Of a DNA stretch of 64,000 bases, positions 47,626-60,200 are shown piece after piece. Origin of the DNA: Casuarina equisetifolia (lineage: Eukaryota; Streptophyta; Magnoliopsida; Fagales; Casuarinaceae); contig CM052357.1 of the NCBI GenBank assembly GCA_028551475.1, positions 2,232,001 to 2,296,000 of the forward strand. Reading direction: 5' to 3'. The position numbers and the translations under genes were made by a program. The first letter of the stretch is position 1; each line of letters opens with the position of its first letter. The notes under the pieces were generated by a model. The model was not told the DNA's origin. It was given only the letters and a program-made list of their open reading frames with translations, and searched no databases.

Positions 47626-50600
47626 CTGCAAAAGAAAAAAGAAGAAAAAAAGGAAAAAAAAAAAACGCATAAATCATAGTTCTTTTAATCTGTGAGGCAA
47701 CAATAACTTTTTTCTTTAATTCAGCAACATGATACATTTATGTTAAAAAGGATAATAAGAGACTGAAAAGTAGCTATCTACATCATTTTGAGCCACATGT
47801 ATGGTCCCATCAATGTCATCGTAACCAAAATAGGAGGCCGCAAGAGATATACCACCCGCCACCAACATTTCATTCGATGTCCCAATGTCCCCTGGGTCAG
47901 AGAATGCAGTCAACCGTGGACAATTTGTTACATCAATGACGTTTAACCTCCGTGGGAACTTTGGTGGTAAGTCTTTAAGCCGGCTACAATTTTTCAGCTT
48001 CAGTCTCTGGAGTCTTGAAAGTTGGGAGACATTACCTAGCCGAGTAAATTTGTTTCCTGATAGGTCTAAAACCTCAAGTAAGGATAAACAACTAAGGTTA
48101 CCAACTAATGCTCCATCTACTAGATTACAACAACTCAAATTTAATTCTCTTAAAGACTTCAAACATAAGGGCAAATTACGAAGTGGAAAAGTAACGGGCC
48201 TTGATAAACTGCCACCAACACTTAAGACATTGAGTTTATCTATAAAGGGTGGTAATTCTTTTATTCCAGTTCCTTTTACATCAAGTTCTTCAAGGTTTGG
48301 AACTCTATTAGGCAAATTGACCAAATTTTGCGAATCTCTCAAATCAATGGATTTTAATTCCTTGAAATTCTGCATTAAATTAACAAATTGTTAACAAAAA
48401 ATAAAATAACATAAGAAGAAAAATAAAATAAACTTGCATAAGCTAAAAATCTTACCTTTTTTGGATTTCGCAATTGTTTGATTTTGCTCATAGGCATTTT
48501 AAGCTCAACAAGATTGTCAGGTTCAAAACTAGTCGGCAAACATTCTAAAGGATATCCCCACCATTCCATAATTTGTAACTCATTGCTCAACATAAATTTT
48601 GAATGATCTCCATGCCATGTCACAGTGCGTAAATATTCGTGAATTTTATCATCACTAGCTTTGGCATTGCTTGTTTCATATGGACTCAAAGTGTTAGGAT
48701 GAATCACAAGCATCTTTAACCTTTTCATCTTTGAAAAACTTGCAAGACTTAATCGCATTGGTTCCGATAAAGGTAATTTCAAGGAAATTGCTTCAATCAT
48801 ATCAGTTCCCTACAAACCAAGAAAATAAATTTTAGATGATCAAGATTACTAACAAATATTGAAAAGATTACAAATTAATTATGCTTTTCAATATTCACAT
48901 TTGTATAGGTATACTTACAGTGTCATTTTTCAATACACGAATGATATCTTCGTTGCACCACAATCTACTATATCTACTTGGATCTGTTAAAGGCTTTTCA
49001 CGAACTATTTGTTGTCCCATTTCTTGCAACAAATCATGCATGTAAAATTTTCCATTAGATATCATTATAAGAGATCTATCTTGGAGAACTCCAACATTTG
49101 AGATTGGAAAACGGCCAAGACTTTCTAGCCTTCGGATAACATTATTTACTTTCTCTCTATTGAAAAAACATGCAATATCTAAAAATAACTCTTTTTGGAT
49201 ATTTGACAAATCATCAAAACTTATTTTTAGTTTATCCAAAATCTCAACATCTTGCTCTACTTTCATCTGTGCTATGACACTCTCCCATACATTTATTTCT
49301 TTTTGAAATAGAAGAGAACCAAAGACTTTCAGAGCTAACGGAAGACCTCCAGCATGATATACAACTTTTTTTGACAAATCCTCATAATTGTTTGTAGGAT
49401 GATGTTTTTTAAAGGCTTTCAAAGAAAAAAGCCGTAAAGCATCATCATAACTTAATCCGTTAGCCTCATGAGTCTTATCCACAAATCTCTCCAACAAATG
49501 TTTGTCTCTACTTGTTAGAAGGACTCTACTTCCTTTTCCAAACCAATTACAACTTTTTACCAATGCTTCGATCTGGGTTTCTTCATTAACATTATCAAGA
49601 ACAATAAAAACTTTTTTTCTTTGCAATCTATTTGCTAGCACTCTAATGCCATCATTACAATTCCATATTTTTATATTTTTATTTTTATCCTCAAGGATCT
49701 TGGAAATAACTTGTCTTTGTACCTTAACTATACCTGACCTTTTAACTTCTTCTCTAACATCATCAACAAAACAGCTAGCTTCAAATTCAGAACGAATGCT
49801 CTCAAAAATGACATTTGCTAGAGTCGTTTTACCTATGCCTCCCATCCCACAAATTCCTATAAAACGAACATCATTAGCCCCTACACACAGTAAAGCCATC
49901 AATTCCTTTATTTGATATTCTATTCCCACAACATCCTTAAAATTGTTTAATAAGCGACGACTCAATCCACCAAGTATCATCCCACATATTTCTTTAATAA
50001 TTGTTGATTCATACCTGTAAAAGCAATCATAATTTAGAGCTAATGTTCAAAAAATTGAAAGTTCCTCTTGTTCAATTCAATAATATGAAGATATAAATCT
50101 TTTCAGGCTAATCTAGAGGCGGGAAATTTAGGATAGAAAGATAAAGTGATGATACCTGTTACATGCATGCCATCCAGCAATATGGCCTACTTCCTCCAAA
50201 GCATTGCTCCACAACTCTCTATCTGCCTCAAATGCTTCTTCATATTTGGCAAAGGCATCGGCAAAAATCCCCTTATGAGGATTTCTTACATCGGAAGGAT
50301 CAACATGGTAAAAAACAGGCAAAACTCTCAATTGGTTCTCTCTCATGCATTTTACAATCTCAGTTAATTCTTTCAAACACCATTTAGAGAAAGCATAATT
50401 CTTTGAAATAATAACAACTGCATATTCAGATTCTTGTATTGCCTTCAAGAGTTCTTCAGAAATAAACTCTCCTCGTTCCAATTCCTCATCATCTCTAAAG
50501 ACAAAAATGCCTTTCTGCTCCAGAGCAGCATACAAATGATCTGTAAACTCCTTACGGGTATCTTCACCCCGAAAACTAAGGAAAGCATCGTATTTCCGTA

Positions 50601-50646
50601 GAGGGGCTGAAGTTGAAAGAGCTCTCTGACTGGTTGCGGACGCCAT
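46723..50646 (-). CDS. TNL-C: intact TIR-NB-LRR-C-JID immune receptor with hydrophobic C-terminus
   Basis: Exons 50646-50156, 50014-48919, 48809-48456, 48369-47782 and 47625-46723 (491+1096+354+588+903 nt) give 1144 codons with no internal stop, every boundary GT/AG. Residues 1-164 are TIR, 165-529 NB-ARC, 530-843 LRR, 851 to about 1075 C-JID, and the last 22 residues a hydrophobic segment (SALFLICGSVFIFYTFVL) ending KKRR. TNL receptors sense effectors directly or through guarded proteins and, on oligomerising, their TIRs cleave NAD to signal through EDS1. It is the only member of this cluster with all parts in frame. Introns are short (105-149 bp). The fourth donor appears to have moved: TNL-B's GTAAGTCTCTTATT is here TTCAGTCTCTTATT, and the GTAGAT a few codons earlier restores phase. 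Start is the first ATG of the TIR exon. Confidence 0.88.
47782..48809 (-). other. TNL-C exons 3 and 4: leucine-rich repeats
   Basis: Exon 3 (48809-48456): MKRLKMLVIHPNT, LQIMEWWGYPLECLP, LVELKMPMSKIKQL. Exon 4 (48369-47782): LKSIDLRDSQNLVNLP, LEELDVKGTGIKELP, LRELNLSCCNL, LEVLDLSGNKFTRL, LQRLKLKNCSRLKDLPP, and the terminal VAGGISLAASYFGYDD that precedes the C-JID in this family. Confidence 0.88.
48919..50014 (-). other. TNL-C exon 2: NB-ARC domain
   Basis: P-loop GICGMGGIGKTTLA (about residues 218-230), kinase-2 KKVFIVLDNVNEE, RNBS-B GSRVLLTSRDKHLLERF, HAGGLPLALKVFGSLLF, LFLDIACFF, and MHD at 489-491 (FYMHDLLQEMGQQIV). No stops or gaps. The donor is GACACT/GTAAGT. Confidence 0.9.
50156..50646 (-). 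other. TNL-C exon 1: TIR domain
   Basis: MASATSQRALSTSAPLRKYD, then AFLSFRGEDTRKEFTDHLY, BB-loop DDEELERGEFI, VVIISKNYAFSKWCLKEL with catalytic Glu93, and VLPVFYHVDPSDVR. The canonical GEDTR is complete, unlike in TNL-A or the TIR-PGG gene. It ends GWHACNR in phase 2. Confidence 0.9.
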
Positions 50647-51475
50647 GGAAGAGTCAAGAGCTTGGGTGGGTCACCGGCAAGGTTTAGGAAGTTGGATTTG
50701 AAAGTTCTCTGGTTTGGCTTTGCGAAATGGTGATAAAACGAGGAAATGTTGTTGGAAAAACCGAGCTCAAACGAGCTCAAAATCAAGATCTTGCTTCTCA
50801 TCTTAGAACACAACGTTTAAGAGGGAAAATAAACATACCTGTTCTGGGATTCGTTCTGGCCACTGGATAATTCATTTTATCAAAGATAATGGCCGGATTT
50901 ACTCCCTTGTTCTCTCAGTTTCACTGGCTGATGAGGAGCCTCTGTCTACAAGATCGTGGGAAGGTGTTCGTTTCACAATAGAAAGTTATCACCACCTTTT
51001 TTTTCGTCCATCCGTGTGTTCATTATATAAAAATTGAGTTACTATGCACCAGTCACTATTCATAGTACTGTGCACGATATTTATAAAGATATGTTATTAT
51101 TCATAATATAATAATAAGGTCATATATATATATAACACCTCTTAATCCACCAACATGATCTTCTCAACATGTAGACTCATAGTGCACATAGTGAGAGGCA
51201 AAGGAGGGATCTTAGCCATATACAAAGTGTGCTGCCAATATAGTCCAACTCATCACTGTTCTATACAGCAAGCACTAGCCCACACTAGCCAGTCCCATAT
51301 TCAACAATAATGGATCCAACATGTCTCATACAAATGGACTACACAATAATTAATAAAACAATTGAAGATAAACAATCACATTGATATAAGCCCACATTAA
51401 TAAGAATTATTTAAAATATTCCAACAAATGTTGCTTCCGATATATATAGGCGAAATTTCCAGTTTCACTGCTGTA
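50647..51475 (-). promoter_or_regulatory. 5' flank of TNL-C
   Basis: Upstream DNA of the intact TNL. The leader next to the ATG resembles that of TNL-A (GCTCTTGACTCTTCC before ATGGCGTCC). A TATATATA run lies at about 51124-51132. No defined element can be proved. Confidence 0.35.
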
Positions 51476-51547
51476 ACAGCCGCTGCCTTGTCCCGACCCC
51501 TCGAATTACAGCCGCTGCCTTGTCCCGACCCCTCGAATTACAGCCGC
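51476..51547. repeat. 32-bp tandem duplication
   Basis: ACAGCCGCTGCCTTGTCCCG begins identical 32-bp units at 51476 and 51508, with a partial third at 51540. The core TTGTCCCG recurs at 53583 and 63073 in other repeated flank. About 60-100 bp beyond, GAGACCCATGCACGTGGTGG forms a hairpin with TGGGTCTC and contains CACGTG. Confidence 0.85.
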
Positions 51548-51929
51548 GTTGGTGCGTGGAGGTGCAAGGGTAGAGTCGCACGTGCGCAACAAGTCGGTGT
51601 AGTGGCCTGAAAACAGAGACCCATGCACGTGGTGGGTCTCGTTGGCCACGTGATGGCCGGAGATGCTTCTTTTCTTTAATACGGGACTCGCGCATACTTT
51701 GCCTCGATGCTCCGCTATCCGTCTAATAAAATATAAACTCGACGTACTTAAATTTGCGGATTGCTTTAGTTATACTATTATAAGATACGATGTCTTAAAT
51801 TTTAATCAACTTGTTAAATTAAATTGTGAGATACAAAGGCAACCAAATATTATACAATATTTTGAAGTCAAATATCATTTTTAAATACATAGAACTTATC
51901 CTAAAAGAATAAAATAAAGTTTCTTTTTC

Positions 51930-52950
51930 TTTTTGTAAAGATAAATTGGGAGAGATATCATTTAAATTGAAGCTCTCTCTTTTTCTCAATACCTTAAAAA
52001 TTTACAAGACACCTATGAGTTTTTCCTTTTATCTTTACAAATTAATGCAAAACAATCAAATTCTATCCTTTGTGAAACCAAACTTATACAATAATAATTA
52101 AATAAATTTCACAATCCCTTCTTAGTTCTTTCTTGCTTGTCTTTTAACCTACTAAGCTCCATGAGAATTTTAGTTCATCTCTTTTGATATAAAAAAGAAA
52201 TCCTTTCAATTTATTTTTTTAGGCAGTAGGGATGTATGAAATATTACGAAACATTTCACAAATATTTTCGGTCTAATTTTCAAAAGTGTAGCTAAAAGAT
52301 GTGTCAAAATTTCTTCTAGATCGTTAACATCTAGGGATGGCTGAATCTCAGACTAAAAATAAAGTAAAATATCTTATAGATAATTTTATTACTACAATCG
52401 ATGAAGTGATTTACTTATCTTGGCTTCATAAAAATAAAATATAAAATCCAAATTATTTTGGATTGTTCACAGGAAATTAGCGATTTTAAACAAATGCCCA
52501 TCTTAAATTCTTTTATAGGCTTATATTAATATAAATTATGTACTGAAATTTGAAAGAGAATACCCAGAGAGCAATAAAGGAGTAAGACGCGTAATATCAC
52601 TTCATTTATAGGTCAACGCAATTGCGAGAAAGACGAAGACTATTCTGTCTACAACGCGGACTCGTGCCCGAGAATTACGTTTCATTGCTTTGGTAGAGAT
52701 AAGATTGACGTACCCTCATATAATTTCATTAGCTTTGTTTTCTTGCTTGCACTGCTTCATGTGATCTTTTCGACCTTTCTGCCCCGCATTCATACAAAGT
52801 CTTGCCTTTGAGTTTCAAAGTTTGCCTAAACTTTGCTTGGCTCGTCAGATCGACGAAAATGACCTAGAGACCCACAATTACAAGGAAAAGAAGAGAAACA
52901 TTCACAATCCCCGCCCACGCGTCTCCCCAGTGAGAAAAGTTTCCGGGAAG
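51930..52950. repeat. Dispersed intergenic unit, copy 2
   Basis: Second copy of the block described at 38630-39960, including TACCCTCATATAATTTCATT and GACGAAAATGACCTAGAGACC. It ends where the inverted repeat begins. Confidence 0.65.
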
Positions 52951-52951
52951 A

Positions 52952-53580
52952 CAACGCTCGACACCACCCTTAAACTGGAGCAGTCAGTCAACTCATCGAC
53001 TTTGGTACCCCTGCCTTTCCTAGTTGCTACGGGAAAGATACGTGGTAAGGACGAGGCACTGATGTTTGATGCTTCACACCAAGCATTAGCACCAAGTAAT
53101 ATTGACAAAGATGTCCGTACAATCACGTCGCATTGCCACAATATGAATCTTTTTAAGTTATGATTATTGTAAATAAAAATCAATCTTACTAAACATTTTA
53201 AATTAAATCTATGGATAAAATATATCTTACTAGAAATAAGTATTTACATACTTTATATAAATGATTTATTTCTTAAGCATATAACTAAATAAAATTAATA
53301 ATCTTTTTGTTTTTCTCTTTGTTTCTTCTATAACGTAGTTTTAGAATTTATGCTTAGATAAATAAATTTTACTATAATAACGATTTAGATATAGGATATT
53401 TTTTAACGTGACATTTTTCACCATTAACAATATTAGTTGGTGCTAATGCTTGGTGTGAAGCATCAAACTTCAGCACCTCGTGCTTACCACGTATCTTTCC
53501 CGTAGCAACTAGTAAGGGCAGGGGTACCAAAGTCGATGAGTTGACTGACTGCTCCAGTTTCAGGGTGGTGTCGAGCGTTG
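52952..53580. repeat. 152-bp inverted repeat with a 325-bp spacer
   Basis: Left arm 52952-53103 and right arm 53429-53580 are reverse complements with about eight mismatches (near 95 percent identity). Outer ends start CAACGCTCGACACCACCC and inner ends are AATATT. The arms are open in one frame (TTLDTTLKLEQSVNSSTLVP) on both sides, but no known protein. A transcript through it would fold into a long hairpin. No target duplication was found. Confidence 0.88.
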
Positions 53581-53814
53581 CCTTGTCCCAGCCTTGAAAA
53601 TGCCCTCGACATTCGTGATAGATGGGCGAAAGCAGAGCCACATGTGCGCCGTAGTTGGTTCAGTCATGTGACGGACTTAGACCTTTTTTCCTTGATTCAT
53701 TGCCTTGGGTCTTGGCAAAACCCAAATTTTTGGTGCAAATCAGACAAGAGTTCACATCGCTGCCCGAGTTGTCAGTGTGGAAATTCCTGGGAAGCTTGTT
53801 ACCCCGGAAGGGTT

Positions 53815-54070
53815 ACTAACCAGGAAAAACAGAGTAACTTTGAGCAATAAATATGAATAAAAAATCTTATGCCTAAAAAACCATGACTCTTGGATGTCCT
53901 TTCCCTCAGGTCCTATTACTCACTCATGATAAATTTCCAAAAAGGTAAAAAAATAGAACGAGATCAAATATCATGTAAAACTCAATTACACATAAAAATC
54001 GTGTTTGTGCATGGCCCTCTATGGTTTTTTTGACTCCATGTTTCAAGAGAACCATATCCTTTATTTTAAG
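53815..54070 (-). pseudogene. Duplicate of 23945-24190 with terminal-module relic
   Basis: Follows 23945-24190 closely (TAAATTTCCAAAAAGGTAAA, GAGATCAAATATCATGTAAA). At its end the minus strand reads IKDMVLLKHGVKKTIEGHAQ, the same module segment as EDVAILKKHGAKTTVRDH. The rest of the module is missing. Confidence 0.65.
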
Positions 54071-54189
54071 TCTCACATAGATGTTCTAAATGGTAAAACA
54101 AAACCAAAATTTGGGACACATTTTTTGTTTCATGGCTTCAACCATATATGGAAACATTACAACTGGCGGTTGGCAATTTATCAAAGCTG

Positions 54190-55210
54190 CACATAATGTT
54201 GAGTTTATCCCTATTTCTTAGTACCTTAAACATTTATAATCCACTTATGAATTTTTTTTTTCCTTTAGAAAATAATGCAAAACAACCAAATTTTTTCCTT
54301 TATGAAATTAAACTTAACCAATAATTACTGAATCAATTTCATAATCTCTTCTAATCACTTTCTTGCTTATCATTTATTTGCATAAGAATCAAAGTCTTAG
54401 AAATTTTTTTAAACTCATTTTCTTATAAATGGTTGAATTGCTAAATTTTTTGAAGTATATTAGTCATCGAGACTCCTAAAAGAAATCCAAATTAGTTTAG
54501 ATTAGCCACAGGAAATTAACGACTTTAAACAAATGTCCATCTTAAATTCTCTCTCACATTTTAGTTATATGTGAAAAATGTAATAAAAATGGATCCCAAA
54601 TTTTTTATTCTTCTATTAACATAAATGATGTATGACCAGATAAAGGACTAGAACGTATTGCATCACTTCATTGATTTGCCAGAGGCCGTAGCCTTCACGG
54701 GAAACTGGTTTCCCCAGAGCACTCAATGAATTTTCTTTTCCCTTAGAAGACAAACGTGCCAGATGAGACTTCACGCTAAACTTTCTACTCATGCATTTGT
54801 TTCAAAGTACCTGTTTATGGATCATATCATATAACTAGTTTTGTTTTCTTCTTCGTTTTCTTTGACAACTTTTGGCGAATTACTTCGTGTGGTCTGCTCG
54901 ACTTCTTCGTCCTGCAAGTCGTACAAATGTCGCCGTGATGATCACATCATTGCGAAACTCCCAATTACTTTGAAAAGCAGAGACGTTCACATCACTGCCT
55001 ATGTCCCGCCACCACGAATAAATTTCCAAGTTCCTTCCAGCTTATTACGATTGACATCTTTTGGCACTGCTCCACGTGATTTTGCTTGGCTGGTCTAATC
55101 GGCAAAAGTGATGTTGAAACCCAGAATTCCTATCAAAGGCAGAGATGCATTCACATCATTGCCCACCAGTCGTCCCCATGAGAAAATTTCCTAGAAGTTT
55201 ACATACGATA
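54190..55210. repeat. Dispersed intergenic unit, copy 3
   Basis: Third copy of the 38630-39960 block, more diverged. It retains TTTCTTGCTTATCATTTATT, GCTGGTCTAATCGGCAAAAG and GACACATTC..ACATCATTGCCC-type sequence near 55140-55190. Confidence 0.55.
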
Positions 55211-56104
55211 TTTTATTAACATATGTATTACTTAACTTCATCGCTTATAGTTATAACCCAAAGTGCTTGATAATTTTGTTATGCTCGAGATAAAAAGTGT
55301 GTTAAAATAGTGATTTTTCTATGTATATCTTATTTTTTAATATTTAATTCAAAAGAAAATCAATTGAAATAATGTCCATCATATAAGTTGCCGGTTTTTT
55401 ATATCTTCAGTTTTCTATCGACAACCTTTCATACCCTTGTGAATTGTGCACACAAAATAAGGGCTGCTCCAACCAGCTTTCCATTTCTTATTGCTTTTTG
55501 ACTCATTTGATTTTGTTTATTAGATGATTGAATGAACTTTGCAACAATTTAAGTACTAATATCCATAATATTATGTTATTTGATATTAGTTTAAAATTTT
55601 ATTTCTGCACTCAAAATCAGTTTGAGTACAAAAAAATGATAATTTGAAATAGTGTATAGATTTTGAAACTTATTTAGTTTAATTCATAACAAGTTTATGA
55701 AATTGCTGAACATGATAATATTTTTTTCATCATGCAACAAAAGATTGATGTACTTGGCAATTTACCAAACTGCCCGTATTTTTAAATTGAAAAGCAAAAG
55801 AAAGTAAATTTAGTGATTAAAATTACTAATTAATAATAAAATAACGTATGGTGAGAATTATTAATTTTTATCCAAAAATAAATTTCTTTAAATTTATTTG
55901 TTTGGGGCTGGTGGAGATGCACAACATAGTATGTGTAAAATAAATTTTGTTATTTCAAATATTTGAAAAGACTAACGCCATATATGTTTCATTACAAATT
56001 TAAACAACAAGATAGGACTTGAATTTGATATCCATATTCATTTCATGTTCCATCAATATATGTAACGTGCTGAATGTTTATGTTTCGAGTCTTCATCAAT
56101 GCTA

Positions 56105-56265
56105 TTGAAGACCCACAGGCTTGTTTACCAATAAAGGTTGTAGGTTGAGTTGTTGGCACATGCAAAGTCATTGCCCCTCTTTCCACAAGGGAGTCACGGG
56201 ACGAAATTTCCTCACTTTTTCATCAAAAGCAGAAATGATCATGCGTGGGCGGGTCGGGTGTAGTG
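56105..56265 (-). repeat. Orphan copy of the TNL-A 5' flank
   Basis: Matches 20240-20420 (GGCACATGCAAAGTCATTGC, CACGGGACGAAATTTCC, TTTCATCAAAAGCAG, GTGGGCGGGTCGGG). No TIR exon follows, so the gene body it served has gone or was never copied. Confidence 0.65.
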
Positions 56266-57010
56266 GAAGTCAAGGGTAATTAACCTGGAAAAGAAAAGAA
56301 AAGAAAAGAAAAAACATCTTTCTTGTGTTAATAATGGAATGAAATGAACGTAAACATGTTGTAACACAAATTCAAATTATTTTCTAATTTTTGTCAAAAT
56401 GAGTTCTGAGTCAAAATTGGAGTCTGACCATCCTCCATAAAATAGCCTCTTTATCAAAAGAACAAAATTTGTTATAGCCCCCACCCCACGTTAATGGGTG
56501 AGGGGACGAAAGCAGAACCAGATGGGTAACGATTTTGTTTCACTGCCCTAGAATCTTGGCGAAACTAAGACTTTTCCATGCAACGCAGAGACGCGTTCAC
56601 ATCACTTCTCCCTCTTTGTCACCATGAGGAAATTTCCGGGAAGCTTCTTACCAAAGGGGCATTCTTTGACGCTGCTTTTTCTGTCGGTCGCTGCAAGGTT
56701 CATCCCCCTTTCTCGTTGGTTCCTTTAGTTCCACCATTAATAATGAAAACAATAATTGTACTATCATTGACAGAGAAAAGGACAAGGAGCGCAAGAGGAG
56801 AAATTATCAGACGGAGACTAAAAAACTATTGGACGATTTGTGGGAAGTTGAAATGTATGAGACACTCATTAATAATCAAAATACGGAATGTTAGTAAGTA
56901 TAAATTTTCAAATAATCGAATTTTAATAACCACTATAATTAAAGATGAAACTAATATTTTTATTATCATAAAAGAAAAGAAAAGAAAAAAAATTGAAAAA
57001 GGTTTCAAAC

Positions 57011-57222
57011 TGTTAAGAAACCAATTTAAGCTGAAAAACTCAAAACAGCTTATCATTGAGAGAGAATATGAGTTTCTTACATATGAACAACAACCGAAAA
57101 AGAACATCTACGCTAGCTCTTATACAAGGTAATAAGAATAAAGAATTAACTATTACACGGGCCTAGATGGGCCTCTGACTATGTGGGCTGTTATGTGCAT
57201 GTAAAAGACATCACTTTCAATA
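57011..57222 (-). repeat. 3' LTR of the Copia element
   Basis: Plus strand starts TGTTAAGAAACC and ends CTTTCAATA; in element sense it begins TATTGAAAG and ends CTTAACA, so the 5' end is TA rather than TG. One base differs from the partner. Confidence 0.95.
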
Positions 57223-57232
57223 TCCCCCCTCA
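57223..57232 (-). other. Copia polypurine tract overlapping the stop codon
   Basis: In element sense TGAGGGGGGA abuts the 3' LTR. Its first three bases are the polyprotein stop codon (57232-57230), so coding and priming sequence overlap. Confidence 0.85.
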
Positions 57233-60200
57233 AGCTGGTGGGCGATACAAATCATAGACACCCAGCTTGCTTTGAAGAAAGTGATGTTGTTGTATGCTCA
57301 AAGCTTTTGTCAACAAATCTGCAGGTTGGTTGCGAGTGGATATATGAGCCGTCCGGATCACTCGTGCAGCAATCTTTTCTTGAATGAAATGGTGATCAAT
57401 CTCTATATGCTTGATTTTTTCATGCAACACGGGATTCGCAGCAATCGTCATTGCAGCTTCATTATCACAATATAGGTTGACAGGGGATAGTAAAGGTACC
57501 TGTAGATCTCGAAAGAGTCCCAGAAGCCAGATGATCTCGCATGTGGTGGAGGCCATGGCGCGGTACTCAGATTCAGTGGAAGACCGAGAGACTGTGGATT
57601 GTTTCTTACTTTTCCAAGAAATCAGTGAATCCCCAAGCATGATACAAAAACCAGTGGTGGAACGGCGTCCCATAGGGCATGATCCATATGTGGCATCACA
57701 GTATGCATGCAGTGTAAAACTATTATCAGATTTCATCAATAACCCTTGACCTGGAGATCTCTTAACATATCGAATGACCCGAAGGGCTGCATCAAAGTGA
57801 GACTCCTTGGGAGCATGCATAAACTGACTTAAGAGCCGAACAGCAAAGCATATGTCAGGTCTAGTCACGGTGAGATAAATTAATCTTCCAACCAAGCGTT
57901 GGTACTTGGTGATGTCCTTGAGAGGATAATCCCCCTCTTTATCCAAGAACTCATCATACTCAAGGCTAGTGTATTTCACATTCTGCTCCATGGGGGTATC
58001 AGCAGGCTTGCAACCAGATAGTCCATATTCTGAAATTAATTCAAGAGCATACTTGCGCTGATTCATAACGATTCCAATCAGAGAACGTGCCATCTCTACG
58101 CCTAGAAAATATTTCACTAACCCTAGATCTTTCATATGAAAAGTAGAACAAAGATATTTCTTTAAGTTCTGGATTTCTACTTCATCACCTCTAGTGATGA
58201 TCATGTCATCAACATATATGAACACAATAAGAAGACCTTTACGTGTTGATTTCAAGAAAAGAGAGTAATCATACTGTGAGTGATGAAATCCAGCGCGAAG
58301 AAAAGCATTTGTGAATTTCTGGTACCATTGTCGAGAAGCCTGCTTGAGCCCATACAATGACTTCAACTTGCATACTTTGGATCCCCTCTTGCGCTGAAAT
58401 CCTTCTGGAAGACGCATATAAATTTCAGTGTCCAAATCCCTTTGTAGGAAGGCGTTGTGAACATCCATTTGATGTATATGCCAATTATGAATTGCAGCTA
58501 AAGCCGTGAGAATCCGAACAGTCACGAGCTTTCCTACTGGAGCATAAGTGTCTTCATAGTCAATCCCATGCCGCTGGCTATATCCTTTAGCTACCAAGCG
58601 TGCCTTAAAGCGGTCAACGGAACCATCAGCCTTATACTTCACTTTGTACACCCATTTGCTGCCTATGGCTTTGCGACCTGCAAGCAAAGAAACCAATTCC
58701 CATGTATGGTTTGATTCCAAAGCCCTAATTTCCTCGGTCATAACATCTCGCCAATGAGGGTCAGAAATAGCTTCACGATATGTGGAGGGCTCAACAATAG
58801 CAGAAATAGAACAAATAAAATGGTCATGAGTGCTAGAAAGGCGATGATGGGAAATGGCATTACATATAGGGTGAGCTGTGGAAGGGGTTGCAATGTGAGT
58901 CCCTACGTAATCCTTAGTCCAAATAGGAGGTTTAGTGAGCCTATTTGATCGACGAGAAGGCGGAATAGAAGGCAAAGGAGGGGATTCTCGAAGTGGTCCA
59001 GTGTAGGGGACAATGGCAAGTGAATCAGGGTCCTGCAAAGTAGTGTCAGAGGGTGATGGATGCATGTGAGAGGGTGATGTGGGAGTGACTGGGATGTCAA
59101 GAGGTGTATCATGAGATGCATGAGCAAAAGGAAACACAGATTCATGAAATAGAACATCGCGACTCACAAGGAATTTGCCAGTTTGAATATCAAGTAGACG
59201 GTAACCCTTTTGACCAAAAGGGTACCCCATGAAGATAGATGGAACGGAGCGGTGACCAAATTTATCCTTCTGGGTCACATTAGCAGCATAACATAAACAC
59301 CCAAAGACACGAAAATGATCAAGGTTAGGCAATTTTCCAAAAAGGCGTTCATATGGTGTTTGGCCTTTGAGGGCAAAACTAGGGGTGCGATTGATCAAAT
59401 ATGTCGCAGTAAGCAAACATTCACTCCAAAAACGAATGGGGCAATGAGATTGAAAGCGAAGAGCCCTAGCCACGTTGAAGAGGTGTCGATGTTTCCTCTC
59501 AACCACTCCATTTTGTTGAGGAGTATAAGGGCAAGAACTTTCATGAATAACCCCATGAGAAGCAAAGAAAGTGGTGCAAGAAGTGCTAAAAAAATCTTGA
59601 GCATTATCAGTACGAACACGTTTGATCAATGCCCCAAATTGAGTTGATACCAAAGAAAGAAATGATTTTAGATGGTGGAGAGTCTCAGTCTTATGCTTCA
59701 TGAGATAGGTCCAAGTGACACATGTATGGTCATCAACAATGGTGAGACAATACCGTGCACCGGTGTGGGAAGGAGCCCTATAAGGCCCCCATATATCAAC
59801 ATGTAATAACTCAAAAGATTGAGTAGTGGTTGTGGTCCTATGTGGGAAGGATGATCTAGCATGCTTGGCAAGTGGACATATAGAACATGCTTGAATATCA
59901 TGCATAAAGGAAGTGGGAATGTCAAAGATATGACGCATTGCATTAAAGGAAGGATGTCCAAGTCGTTGATGTAAGATGTTACAAGTAGATAAAGAAGGAG
60001 CATGAACATTGTTTATCTCCTTGAATACAAAAGAATCTACTGTAGAAGAAGAAATTACATCATTACATGCATCGTCATCAAAATTAGAAACAAGGAAATA
60101 GAGATCGTGTTTCACTCTACCAACCCCCGTCACTGTCCCAGTCCGCAAATCCTGAAAAACACAGAATTTGGAGAGCAAGGTAATAGCACAATTATTGTCA

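Noticed and set aside
59315-59647. Plus-strand open frames within 57230-61918
   Set aside because: Shadows of the Copia polyprotein on the opposite strand.
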